From CAVPGH01 sp046726955 (GTDB taxonomy: Bacteria; Acidobacteriota; Vicinamibacteria; Fen-336), in assembly GCA_046726955.1 (NCBI GenBank), contig JBKPBQ010000375.1, forward strand, positions 1-15,192: DNA of 15,192 bases, in the 5' to 3' direction. The position numbers and the translations under genes were made by a program. Each line of letters begins with the position of its first letter. Position 1 is the first letter of the stretch. Under the pieces are notes generated by a model. That model saw nothing but the letters and a program-made list of their open reading frames with translations, searched no databases and was not told the origin of the DNA. Below are positions 1 to 7,510 of the stretch, piece after piece.

Positions 1-880
1 CCATCGCCATCGCCTCCAGGAGCGCATTCGACATGCCCTCCGTGCGGGAGGGCAGGGCGAAGACGTCCATCGCGGCGAGGACGACCGGGACGTCGTCGCG
101 GACGCCGGTGAAGACGACCCGGTCGGCGATGCCGAGCGAACGCGCCGTCTCCGTGAGGGAAGCGCGCAGCGGACCGTCGCCCACGAGAACCACGCGGAGG
201 CGTGGGACTCGGCGGGCGAGGACGGCCGCGGCCTCGAGGAGGTCGGCGTGGCCCTTGACGGGGGAGAGGTGGCCGACGCTCCCCACCACAGTGTCGTCCG
301 GCGAGAGCCCGAGCGCGGTACGCGCGGCCTCCGCGGAGTGCCGGGCCGGATCGAAGCGGCGGAGGTCGACGCTGTTCGGGATGAGCGTCACCTTCTCGGC
401 GGCGAGAAAGCGCTCGCGCCGCGCCGCCGCTGCCACCGATACGCTGTTGGCGGTGACGACGTCCACGAGCGGGTTGACGACGGTCTCCTCTAAGAAGCGC
501 AGCCGCCAGTTGCGCGAGATCCCGACGTCCCGGCGCGACGTCACGACGGGGATTCCGGCCGCCCGCGCCGCGAGCGCGCCGAAGATGTTGGCGCTCACCA
601 GGTAGCAGTGCACGACGTCGGGGCGCGCGCGGCGCCACGTGCGGACGAGCCGCAGGAAGGCCCGCCAGGCCCGGGGACCGTAGATCGTCGAGAGGTCGAA
701 GCTCTCCACGGCCAAGCCCTCGCGCGCGAGCTCGTCGAAGAGCGGCCCTCCGCGCATCAGGCAGCGGACCTCGGGAGAGAAGCGCTCCCGGTCGAGCCCC
801 CGCACGAGCGCCGCGAGGTGGACCTGCGCTCCCGCCCGCTGGAGCTTGTCGATCAGGAACGAGACCCGGAGCGGGCTCAC
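1..880 (-). CDS. GT4 glycosyltransferase, C-terminus beyond window edge
   Basis: GT-B fold, family 4 glycosyltransferase, probably adding one sugar to the lipid-linked repeat unit at the cytoplasmic face of the inner membrane. About 293 residues are present. The family is usually near 370-390, so roughly 80 C-terminal residues lie off the left edge. Visible motifs: N-terminal start of the first Rossmann domain (RVSFLIDKLQRAGAQVHL, from residue 5), HCYLVSANIFG (91-101), GSVGHLSPVKGH opening the second domain (200-211), VLVGDGPL (231-238) and an intact E-x7-E nucleotide-sugar motif (EGMSNALLE, Glu281 and Glu289). No signal peptide. The start is taken as GTG at 880-878 because it overlaps the preceding gene's stop by four bases (GTGA), as at most junctions here, and because the fold begins at once after it. 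Acceptor and donor sugars cannot be read from sequence. Family call is firm; exact role is inferred. Confidence 0.9.
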   Translation of the reverse strand, partial: MSPLRVSFLIDKLQRAGAQVHLAALVRGLDRERFSPEVRCLMRGGPLFDELAREGLAVESFDLSTIYGPRAWRAFLRLVRTWRRARPDVVHCYLVSANIFGALAARAAGIPVVTSRRDVGISRNWRLRFLEETVVNPLVDVVTANSVSVAAAARRERFLAAEKVTLIPNSVDLRRFDPARHSAEAARTALGLSPDDTVVGSVGHLSPVKGHADLLEAAAVLARRVPRLRVVLVGDGPLRASLTETARSLGIADRVVFTGVRDDVPVVLAAMDVFALPSRTEGMSNALLEAMAM

Positions 881-2115
881 GCGGCTTCGGGGCCTCGCGA
901 CGAGGCTCCGCCTCCCGTGCTCGCGATGAGCTCGAGGTAGCGCTCGGTCGTCCGCGCCACGTCGAAGTCGCGGGCCACGCGGTCGTGGCCGGCGTCGGCC
1001 AGCCGCTGCCGCAGCTCGGGCTCGCGGACGAGCCGCTCGAGGGCCGCCGCGATCGCCCGGGGGTCGCGCGGCGGGACGAGGAGGCCGGTCTTCCCGTCTT
1101 CCACGAGCTCCTCGACCGATCCGAAGCGCGTGGTCACGACGCCGTTCCGAGCGGCGAGGGCCTCGATGATGACGTTCGGGATCCCCCAGTGCCACTCCGG
1201 CTGCGCGATGAGGGCGAAGACGCGGGAGCGCGCGTAGTGGCGGGCCACCTCGTGCTGGGGGAGGGCGCCGGCGAGCGTCACGCGGTCGACGAGCCCGCGG
1301 GCGGCGACCTGCCGCCGCAGCGCCTCCTCGAGGGGGCCGCCGCCCACGAACGTCGCCCGGAAGTCGACGCCGCGTCCCGCGAGGATCGCGAGGGCGTCGA
1401 CGAGCACGTCGAGCCCCTTGTGCGGGTTGAGTGTGGCCACGCTGAGGATCGAGATCGGCGACTCGGAGGCCGCGACGCGCGCGAAGTCCCCGAGCCGCAG
1501 CCCGTGGTGGGCGAGGACGATCTTCGGGGATGCATCGGGGAATAGCCGCTCCAGGAACTGCCGATTGGAAGCGGTGCAGGTGGTGACGAAAGCGGCGCGC
1601 CGGACCTTCTCGGCGAGCCCGTTCGCGTAGAGGTAGAGGTCGTGGGCGTGGCCCGAGAAGCTGAAGGGGAGGCCGGTGAGCTCGGAGACCACGAGGGCGG
1701 CGGTCGTGGGGTACGTGGCCCACCCCCCGTGGAGGTGGGTAATGCCCGTCGTCTGGGCCCAGCGCGCGGCGAGCACCGCCTTCGGGAAGAAGGCGAGGCT
1801 CCGCACGAGTACCGACGGCCGCGTCCAGTACGGCACGAGCGCGTGTCCCAGCGCCCGGAGGTACCGACCAGGACTCGCGCGGAGGAACGAGGCGTGGGCG
1901 CGCAGCAGCTCCAGCGAGAAAAGGTAGGGCAGATACACAGTCCGCGGTAGCAAGGCCCGCGCGTCGTCGTGGACGACGGGCTCCTTCGAGTCGCGCAGGG
2001 AAACGACCCACACGTCGAGCCGCCGGGAGAGCTCGCGCACCTCGCGGAGGAGGAAGGCCTCGTCGTAGCAGGGGAAGCGGGACATCACGAACGCGACCCG
2101 GGCCGGCGCGGTCAC
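877..2115 (-). CDS. GT4 glycosyltransferase with altered E-x7-E motif
   Basis: A 412-residue family 4 glycosyltransferase, probably building the polysaccharide repeat unit in the cytoplasm. The N-terminal domain contains HLHGGWATYPTTAAL (127-141) and SGHAHDLYLY (154-163). The second domain begins near SVATLNPHKGLDVLVDAL (225-242), followed by VGGGPLEEAL and GIPNVIIEAL (311-320). In the usual E-x7-E motif the second Glu is present (Glu318), but the first position is Trp310. GTG at 2115-2113 is chosen over upstream starts because it overlaps the previous stop by four bases and is followed directly by the first beta strand (RVAFVMSRFP). The reading frame stays open for 84 codons further upstream, but that stretch is antisense-like Arg/Pro/Leu-rich sequence inside the GT2 gene. 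Ends in a GTGA overlap with the next GT4. Sugar specificity is unknown. Confidence 0.9.
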   Translation of the reverse strand: MTAPARVAFVMSRFPCYDEAFLLREVRELSRRLDVWVVSLRDSKEPVVHDDARALLPRTVYLPYLFSLELLRAHASFLRASPGRYLRALGHALVPYWTRPSVLVRSLAFFPKAVLAARWAQTTGITHLHGGWATYPTTAALVVSELTGLPFSFSGHAHDLYLYANGLAEKVRRAAFVTTCTASNRQFLERLFPDASPKIVLAHHGLRLGDFARVAASESPISILSVATLNPHKGLDVLVDALAILAGRGVDFRATFVGGGPLEEALRRQVAARGLVDRVTLAGALPQHEVARHYARSRVFALIAQPEWHWGIPNVIIEALAARNGVVTTRFGSVEELVEDGKTGLLVPPRDPRAIAAALERLVREPELRQRLADAGHDRVARDFDVARTTERYLELIASTGGGASSRGPEAA

Positions 2116-3278
2116 GACGTACTCCCCTTCCACCCGGCGGTCGCCGCTCCGCGCAGGAAGCCGACGAGTCCGACGGCCGCCGCCAGGTTCAGGAACGTGA
2201 AGGAGTAGAAGAAGTCGAGGACGCGCGGCCCTCGCCCGTAGCGCGAGCGGAGCCAGCCGAGCACGGCGAGCAGGTAGAACACCGATTGGCCGGCGAACGC
2301 GATCACGTAGAGCAGTCGGCCTTCGGCCGCCAGCAGGCCGCTCGTCCCGTAGAGGAGGAGGAGCCACCAGGGGACGGCCAGGCGCGCCACCTTGTGGGAG
2401 ACGAGCTGGAAGAAGAGCCGGTTCTGCCGCGGGTCGAGGAGCTCGGGCAGGAGGGCGAGCAGCTGGTAGTTCCCCGCGAGAGTGCGTGTCTTGCGCCCGT
2501 ACTCGCGGCGCGGCGTGTCGGCGACGCGGTCGAAGACGCGGGCCGCGGACTCGAAGACGACCCGGTAGCCCGCCATCACGACCCGCATGGGCACCGCCAC
2601 GTCGTCCAGGACGGTCCGGGGATCGAGGGGAACGTAGAGCTCGCGGCGCACGGCGTAAAGGGCACCCGTCACGCCGACCGTCGAGTCGAAGAGGCTCTCC
2701 GCCCGGCGGATCGCCTTCTCGTAGCGCCAGTAGAGGCCGACTCCCTCGCCCCCTTCCGCCTCCTCGAAACCGCGGATGTGCAGCTCGCCGCTGACCGCGC
2801 CCACCGCCGGGTCGGCGAGGCTCGCCACGAGCTCGCGCACGGCCCGCGACTCCACCTCCTCGCGGGCGTCCGTCATCACGAGGACGTCCCCGCGCGCGCC
2901 CGCCACCCCCGCATTGAGCGCATGGGCCTTGCCGCCGCGGGCGACCTCGACGAGCCGGACGCGGTTGCTCGGGTAGGACGCCACGATCACGTTCGTCCGA
3001 TCGTCGGAGCCGTCGGAGGCGACGACCACCTCCAGGCGATCCTGCGGGTAGTCGAGGGCCAGGGAGTTGCCGAGCTTCCGCTCGATCGTGTCCTCCTCGT
3101 TGTGGACGGCGATGACGACGCTCACCGCCGGCGTGTGCGGCGACTTGCGCACGGGAGGGGCGGGCTGGACACGGGCGAGGAGGGCGATGAGGACCGGATA
3201 GCCGAGGTAGGTGTAGACGACGCCGCTCGCGCAGAGCCAGAAGACGGGCTCGAGCAGGCCCAGGGCGAGGACACTCAC
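2112..3278 (-). CDS. Membrane-anchored GT2 glycosyltransferase
   Basis: A 388-residue processive-type family 2 glycosyltransferase of the inner membrane, resembling cellulose or poly-N-acetylglucosamine synthase-like enzymes in domain order. One N-terminal membrane segment (about 8-35) precedes the GT-A domain. The domain has VVIAVHNEEDTI (54-65), ASDGSDDRT (87-95), TDAREEVES around the metal-binding position (136-144), the catalytic LDDVAVP (224-230) and RKTRTLAGNYQ (262-272), which takes the place of the QxxRW-like acceptor motif. Three hydrophobic segments follow at about 300-317, 323-345 and 358-378. GTG at 3278-3276 overlaps the upstream deacetylase stop by four bases and places the first membrane helix at the N-terminus. 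It lies between the deacetylases and the two GT4 genes, so a repeat-unit or side-chain transferase role is likely. A stand-alone synthase role is possible, though the Wzx/Wzy/Wzz-like genes beside it argue against that. Confidence 0.9.
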   Translation of the reverse strand: MSVLALGLLEPVFWLCASGVVYTYLGYPVLIALLARVQPAPPVRKSPHTPAVSVVIAVHNEEDTIERKLGNSLALDYPQDRLEVVVASDGSDDRTNVIVASYPSNRVRLVEVARGGKAHALNAGVAGARGDVLVMTDAREEVESRAVRELVASLADPAVGAVSGELHIRGFEEAEGGEGVGLYWRYEKAIRRAESLFDSTVGVTGALYAVRRELYVPLDPRTVLDDVAVPMRVVMAGYRVVFESAARVFDRVADTPRREYGRKTRTLAGNYQLLALLPELLDPRQNRLFFQLVSHKVARLAVPWWLLLLYGTSGLLAAEGRLLYVIAFAGQSVFYLLAVLGWLRSRYGRGPRVLDFFYSFTFLNLAAAVGLVGFLRGAATAGWKGSTS

Positions 3279-4066
3279 CGGCCGTCCTCGCGCGCGCCCC
3301 CGAGCGAGCGTCGGCGCCAGCGCGCGTAGCGCGATCCGCCGAGCGCAGAGCGGAGGAGCTGCTTCGCCTGGAAGACGGCGGCGGCGCGGAAGCGCGGACC
3401 GGGACGCTGCTCGACGATCGCGCGAAAGCCGGCGACGCCGTCTCCGCGGCGTACGGCGAACCGCGGCACGAGGTCGGGGAGCCGGCGAAGATCCACGCGG
3501 CCGGGCCGCGAGCCGAACACGAGGCGGTAGCCGAGCCCGCGGGCGAGCGCCACCGCCCGCGCCCCGCCCGTCCCCCCGGGAAGGGAAAGCCACTCGACGG
3601 GCCGCCCCAGCCGATCTTCCAGGATGTCGCGCGACTGCTGGAGCTGGCGCACGAGCTCCGCTTCCGGGAGGTCGTCGAGCAGGCGATGGTCGAGACCGTG
3701 CGAGCCCACGACCATTCCCGCGTCGGCGAGCGTCCGCAGGGCGTCCCAGGTCAGGAAGCCCGGAGAGCCCAGCCGCTCCGGGTTGACGAAGAATGCCGCC
3801 CGGAAGCCGCGGGCGCGGAGCTCCGGCAGGACGGCCGTGAAATCGGTGGCGCAGCCGTCGTCGAACGTCAGCACAACCGCGCCGGCGGAAGGTGGTTTCT
3901 CTACGGACGGCAGCACGACCGGCCGCTTCTCGGAGGCGAGCACGTCCATTTGCCGAGCGAAGACGTCGGGGGGCAGGACGTAGTCGCCCTCGTCGGGCAG
4001 GAAAGCGCCGTCGGCGACGCGGTGGTACATGAGGACCACGGCGTGCGCCGGGATGTCGGCGCTCAC
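3275..4066 (-). CDS. Polysaccharide deacetylase (NodB-type), copy 1
   Basis: A 263-residue NodB-homology carbohydrate esterase, expected to remove N- or O-acetyl groups from a saccharide with a divalent metal. Visible motifs: VVLMYHRV at the start of the barrel (10-17), TFDDG (67-71) with the catalytic base and metal Asp, and SHGLDH (122-127) supplying the two metal histidines His123 and His127. SLPGG (161-165) sits where many relatives have a YPYG-like motif. No signal peptide or membrane helix is seen, so it probably acts in the cytoplasm before flipping. The basic C-terminus (KQLLRSALGG then RYARWRRRSLGG) could touch the membrane. GTG at 4066-4064 overlaps the previous stop by four bases, and conserved sequence starts within ten residues. 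It stands directly after a second deacetylase, and the GT2 gene follows. Substrate unknown. Confidence 0.9.
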   Translation of the reverse strand: MSADIPAHAVVLMYHRVADGAFLPDEGDYVLPPDVFARQMDVLASEKRPVVLPSVEKPPSAGAVVLTFDDGCATDFTAVLPELRARGFRAAFFVNPERLGSPGFLTWDALRTLADAGMVVGSHGLDHRLLDDLPEAELVRQLQQSRDILEDRLGRPVEWLSLPGGTGGARAVALARGLGYRLVFGSRPGRVDLRRLPDLVPRFAVRRGDGVAGFRAIVEQRPGPRFRAAAVFQAKQLLRSALGGSRYARWRRRSLGGAREDGR

Positions 4067-4890
4067 GACGCCCTCCGTCGCGACGCCGCCTGGAGGAGGC
4101 GGTGCCAGCCGTCGAAGCCGCCCGCGAGCTTGAAGCGGAAGTCCGCGAGGTCGTCGTGGCCCGCGACCTCGGTGCGGCGCAGACCGAAGGGGTCGATGCC
4201 CGCGGGGTTGGCCCCCGGCCGCACCGTGCACGCGCCGACGTAGCCGGCAGCCGCCACGGCCTGCCGCACCGCCCGGTTCTCGCTGCCTCGCGGGTAGCAG
4301 AAGAGGCGCGGCCGCGATCCCGTCTCGCGCTCGACGTCGTCGGCGGAGCCCGTGATCTCGTCCGGCCACTGCGCCGGCGGCAGCGAGGCGAGCTCGAGGT
4401 GGCGCCGGCCGTGTCCCCCGAGCGCGTGGCCGCGCGAGGCGAGCTCGCGGACGCTCGCCCAGGACAGCATCGCGTCCCGCTCGCAGCAGCCGCGGTATCG
4501 GTCGAGCGTCGCCTTCGTACCCACGAGGCCGGTGGCGAGGAAGAACGTGGCGGGGAGCGCATGGCGCTCGAGCACGGGTAGGGCCACGTCGAAGTTGTCG
4601 GCGTAGCCGTCGTCGAACGTGATGGCGACGGCGCGAGCGGGCAGCGCGGCGCCCTCGCGCCAGGTGCGGAGCGCCTCGCCGAGCGGCAGCACGCAGTGGC
4701 GGTCTTCGACGAGGACCCGCATCTGGTCCGCGAAGGCGGCCGCGGGCACGGTCAACCGGTCGTGCGGGTGGTCGTCGTTGACGCGGTGGTAGGTGAGGAC
4801 GCGGAGGGCGGGAGGCGGTGCCGGCGGACCGGCGAAGCGCACGAGCCGCGCCAGCGACCGCCGCACGAGAGCCCGTCCGCGGGTGCTCAT
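4063..4890 (-). CDS. Polysaccharide deacetylase (NodB-type), copy 2
   Basis: A 275-residue NodB-family deacetylase. Visible motifs: VLTYHRVND (31-39), ITFDDGYADNF (90-100) with catalytic and metal aspartates at 92-94, GGHGRRH (158-164) with metal histidines His160 and His164, and CYPRG (198-202). The full catalytic set is present, so an active enzyme is likely. The N-terminal 29 residues are basic and proline-rich (MSTRGRALVRR) with no signal peptide, again pointing to the cytoplasm. ATG at 4890-4888 overlaps the flippase stop in an ATGA pair, the only ATG among the 4-bp overlaps of this operon. It differs enough from copy 1 that a recent duplication is unlikely. The substrate is probably the repeat unit or a sugar precursor, by context only. 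Confidence 0.92.
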   Translation of the reverse strand: MSTRGRALVRRSLARLVRFAGPPAPPPALRVLTYHRVNDDHPHDRLTVPAAAFADQMRVLVEDRHCVLPLGEALRTWREGAALPARAVAITFDDGYADNFDVALPVLERHALPATFFLATGLVGTKATLDRYRGCCERDAMLSWASVRELASRGHALGGHGRRHLELASLPPAQWPDEITGSADDVERETGSRPRLFCYPRGSENRAVRQAVAAAGYVGACTVRPGANPAGIDPFGLRRTEVAGHDDLADFRFKLAGGFDGWHRLLQAASRRRAS

Positions 4891-6512
4891 CGCGAGGCGG
4901 TCTCCGCCTCGCCGGGCACGAGGGCCGCGACGCTTTCGTCCTGCCGGCGCCGTAGCGGCCGCTCCACCAGCCGGTGCACGAGGGCGACGTGCACCACCAG
5001 CTCGCGCCGGCAGAAGATCCAGAGGCCGGCGGCGTAGGCGCCGAGGGCGAGGCAGCCGAGGGCGACGAGGGCGAGCGTGACCGGACCCTCGAGCACGTAA
5101 GGGTGCCGGGCGAGGGCCGCGGCGGGCGCGACGACGAGGACCATGAGGGCGACGGCGGCGAGGACGCGGCCGAACGCACGCGCGGTGGCGAAGAGCTCGG
5201 TCCGGCTGTGGAGCCGGCGCAGTGCGGCGAGCAGGACCGCGAGCTTGGCGTAGAGCGACACCGTGGCCGCGAGGGCGATGCCCCGATGGCCGAACGCCGG
5301 GGCGAGGAGCGCGCAGAGGGCGATGTTGAAGGCGACGCGCACGAGGCCGGCGCGCATCGGCGTCGCCGTGTCCTGCCGCGCGTGGAACGCGACGCCGAAG
5401 ATGCCGTTGAGCGCGAGGGCGGGCAGCGCGGGCGCGAAGAGGCGCAGCGCGGAGGCGGTGAGCTGCGTCGAGGCCTCGTCGAACGAGCCGCGCTCGAAGA
5501 GCGCGACCACGATGAGGTCGGCGGCGAGCACGAGGCCCGCGGCCAGGGGCATGGCGACGAGCGCCGCGAAGACGGCCACGCGGTGCAGACCCACCCGGGC
5601 TCCCCGCTCGTCCGCCCGGGCCACGCGCTGCGACAGGTACGGGAAGAGCGTCGTGACGAGCGTCCCCGCGAGGAGGCCCTGCAGCCCGTCGACGAGGGTG
5701 TAGGCGTACTGCAGCCCCGAGATCGCTCCCGCGGTGAGCGCGGAGGCGAACCCGCGCGTCACCATGAGGTTGATCTTGTCCCCGGAGTCTCCGAGGTAGA
5801 TGGGCAGCGTGAGCTTGACCAGCCGGCGGACCGGGGTGGCGCCGAGGTCCATGACCGGCCGCAGCGAGCGCCTCTGCCGCCACGTTCCCAGGGCCGCGAC
5901 GAGGAGCTGCACGAACGCTCCGAGGATCTGGGCCCAGACGAGCGCCGTGCCTCCGGCGCGGTGGAACGCAACGAGGGCCGCCATCGACGAGAGCTGGAAG
6001 GCCACCTCGGCCGCGCCCGCGGCGGCGAAGCGCCGCTGTGCGTGCAGCACCACCGCGAGGATCCGCGCGACGCCGAGGGGCGCCGCCATCAGGAAGAGGA
6101 CACGGGTGTAGCGGAGCGCGAGGGCGGCGCGCTCGGGACCGAGGCCGGGAGCGAGGAGGACGAGGATCGGACCGCTGAGCGCGAGGGCGAGCGCGAGCGT
6201 GCCGCAGAGCACGAGCAGCCAGTAGGTGAAGAGGCGGCTGGCCACCGCCCAGGCGTCGGCCTCCGAGCGGCTGCGCTCCGCGCTGAAGAGCGGGATGAAG
6301 TTGAAGGCCCCGGTGCGGGCGAGCTGGGCGGCGGCGTCGGGGAGAAGGAGCGCGAGGAGGTAGGAGTCCATCGCTCCCGACGTGCCGAAGTAGTAGGCGG
6401 CGACGATGTTCTTGCCGAAGCCGAGCGCCATCGCCGTGGCCGAGGAGGCGAAGACGACCGCGCTCGCGTGGGCGATCGTGCCCAGGGTGCCGCCCGCGCG
6501 CCGGCGGGTCAC
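4887..6512 (-). CDS. MurJ/MviN-family flippase, likely Wzx-like
   Basis: A 541-residue MOP-superfamily membrane protein of the MVF branch with about fourteen hydrophobic segments spread over residues 10-510. Family signs are the N-terminal LGFGKNIVAAYYFG, the MDSYLLALLLPD block with its conserved Asp, TGAFNFIPLF, and RQDTATPMRAG in the second half. Family members flip lipid-linked saccharides across the inner membrane. By eye against E. coli MurJ, the arginines needed for lipid II flipping (R18, R24, R52, R270) align with Met, Lys, Ala and Thr, while the Asp equivalent to D39 remains. With this and its place between deacetylase genes, I infer a repeat-unit flippase doing Wzx's job, not peptidoglycan lipid II transport. 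GTG at 6512-6510 overlaps the previous stop (GTGA). The C-terminal tail from about 505 is charged and cytoplasmic. Confidence 0.88.
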   Translation of the reverse strand: MTRRRAGGTLGTIAHASAVVFASSATAMALGFGKNIVAAYYFGTSGAMDSYLLALLLPDAAAQLARTGAFNFIPLFSAERSRSEADAWAVASRLFTYWLLVLCGTLALALALSGPILVLLAPGLGPERAALALRYTRVLFLMAAPLGVARILAVVLHAQRRFAAAGAAEVAFQLSSMAALVAFHRAGGTALVWAQILGAFVQLLVAALGTWRQRRSLRPVMDLGATPVRRLVKLTLPIYLGDSGDKINLMVTRGFASALTAGAISGLQYAYTLVDGLQGLLAGTLVTTLFPYLSQRVARADERGARVGLHRVAVFAALVAMPLAAGLVLAADLIVVALFERGSFDEASTQLTASALRLFAPALPALALNGIFGVAFHARQDTATPMRAGLVRVAFNIALCALLAPAFGHRGIALAATVSLYAKLAVLLAALRRLHSRTELFATARAFGRVLAAVALMVLVVAPAAALARHPYVLEGPVTLALVALGCLALGAYAAGLWIFCRRELVVHVALVHRLVERPLRRRQDESVAALVPGEAETASR

Positions 6513-7510
6513 GAGGCTCCCTCCTCTTCCATGCCCCGCAGGCCGGCCACGCGCACGGCGAACGAGGGCAGGAAGTCGATGCCGGTGCTCAGGCGGGGTA
6601 CTTCCAGACGCGGCGTCCCCGGCCGCGCGAACGCATGGGCCGCGGTGAAGGCGAAGCGCACGCCGAGCCCGGCGAGGAGCGGGAAGCAGCGGGCGTCGTA
6701 GTCGTCCCGCTGCCCGTTCGGGTAGGCGAAGGTCGTGACCGGGGCGCCGAGGCGCTCCTCAATCAACCGGACCGATGTCGTGATCTCCGCGCGGAGGTCG
6801 TCGTCGTCGAGGTGCTTTAGGATGTAGTGGCGGTGCGTGTGGGCGCCGATCCGGAAGGGGCCGCGGGCGAGGCGCCGCACGCCGTCCCAGTCGAGCACCG
6901 GAGGCGGCGGGACGTCGGCCCCCGCCCGGCGCTCCAACTCCTCGAGCGCCGCGTCCACGCGCGCGCGCTTCGAGCGCTTGAGGTGCGCGAGCACGCGGGC
7001 GAGCGCGTCGAGGCGCGCCGCCTCGCCGTTGAGCGGTCCGGACGGCAGACCGAGCGTCGCGAGATCGAGGGCCTCCGCCGGCGCGTGCTTGAAGATGGAT
7101 CGCACCCGGTCCGTCCAGAGCGGGCGGCCGGTCTCGGGGGGAGACGTGGAGAGCAGGAGCGTCGCGGGCAGCGAGCGCCCCTCGAGCTCGGGAAGCACGC
7201 ACTCGAGCGTGTCGGGATAGCCGTCGTCGAAGGTGATGGCGACGCGCGGCGGGCCGGGCGCTCCCTCCTCCAGCCACTCGAGGACGCTCTCGACCGTCTC
7301 CACGCGATAGTGCGAGGCCAGGTGGTCGAGCTGCGCCGCGAAGTGCTTGACTGCGAGGGCGGGGAAGAACGGGTCCGCAGCGTCGTTGACCCGGTGGTAG
7401 AGGAGGACGATGGCGCGCGCGCTCTCCAGCACGGGCCGGCCGAGGCGGATCGCCCCCGAGCGCCAGAGGGCCCACGCCCCCGCCCGCTTGACCCAGGGTG
7501 TCAGCGCCAT
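6509..7510 (-). CDS. Polysaccharide deacetylase (NodB-type), copy 3, with insertion
   Basis: A 333-residue NodB-family deacetylase, longer than the other two copies. Motifs: IVLLYHRVND (34-43), ITFDDGYPDT (92-101), GAHTHRHYIL (222-231) with metal histidines His224 and His228, and FAYPNG (261-266). Between the Asp motif and the His motif lie about 125 residues, including a charged helical stretch (LARVLAHLKRSKRARVDA, from 170), about 80 more than in a compact NodB domain. The N-terminus (WVKRAGAWALWRSGAIRLG) is basic and amphipathic but not a signal peptide, so a membrane-associated cytoplasmic enzyme is plausible. ATG at 7510-7508 overlaps the end of the O-antigen ligase-like gene by ten bases. 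The open frame upstream lacks the family's features. All catalytic residues are present; substrate unknown. Confidence 0.92.
   Translation of the reverse strand: MALTPWVKRAGAWALWRSGAIRLGRPVLESARAIVLLYHRVNDAADPFFPALAVKHFAAQLDHLASHYRVETVESVLEWLEEGAPGPPRVAITFDDGYPDTLECVLPELEGRSLPATLLLSTSPPETGRPLWTDRVRSIFKHAPAEALDLATLGLPSGPLNGEAARLDALARVLAHLKRSKRARVDAALEELERRAGADVPPPPVLDWDGVRRLARGPFRIGAHTHRHYILKHLDDDDLRAEITTSVRLIEERLGAPVTTFAYPNGQRDDYDARCFPLLAGLGVRFAFTAAHAFARPGTPRLEVPRLSTGIDFLPSFAVRVAGLRGMEEEGAS

Noticed and set aside
2116..2367. N-terminal extension of the second GT4 gene
   Set aside because: The frame is open for 84 more codons, but this lies inside the GT2 gene, is Arg/Pro-rich, and the GTGA overlap start at 2115 leads straight into the fold.
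4974..6701. Long plus-strand open frame (575 codons) opposite the flippase
   Set aside because: The product is low-complexity Glu/Arg/Gly sequence with no domain; the minus strand gives a clear MVF membrane protein. Open frames on the other strand are expected at this GC content.
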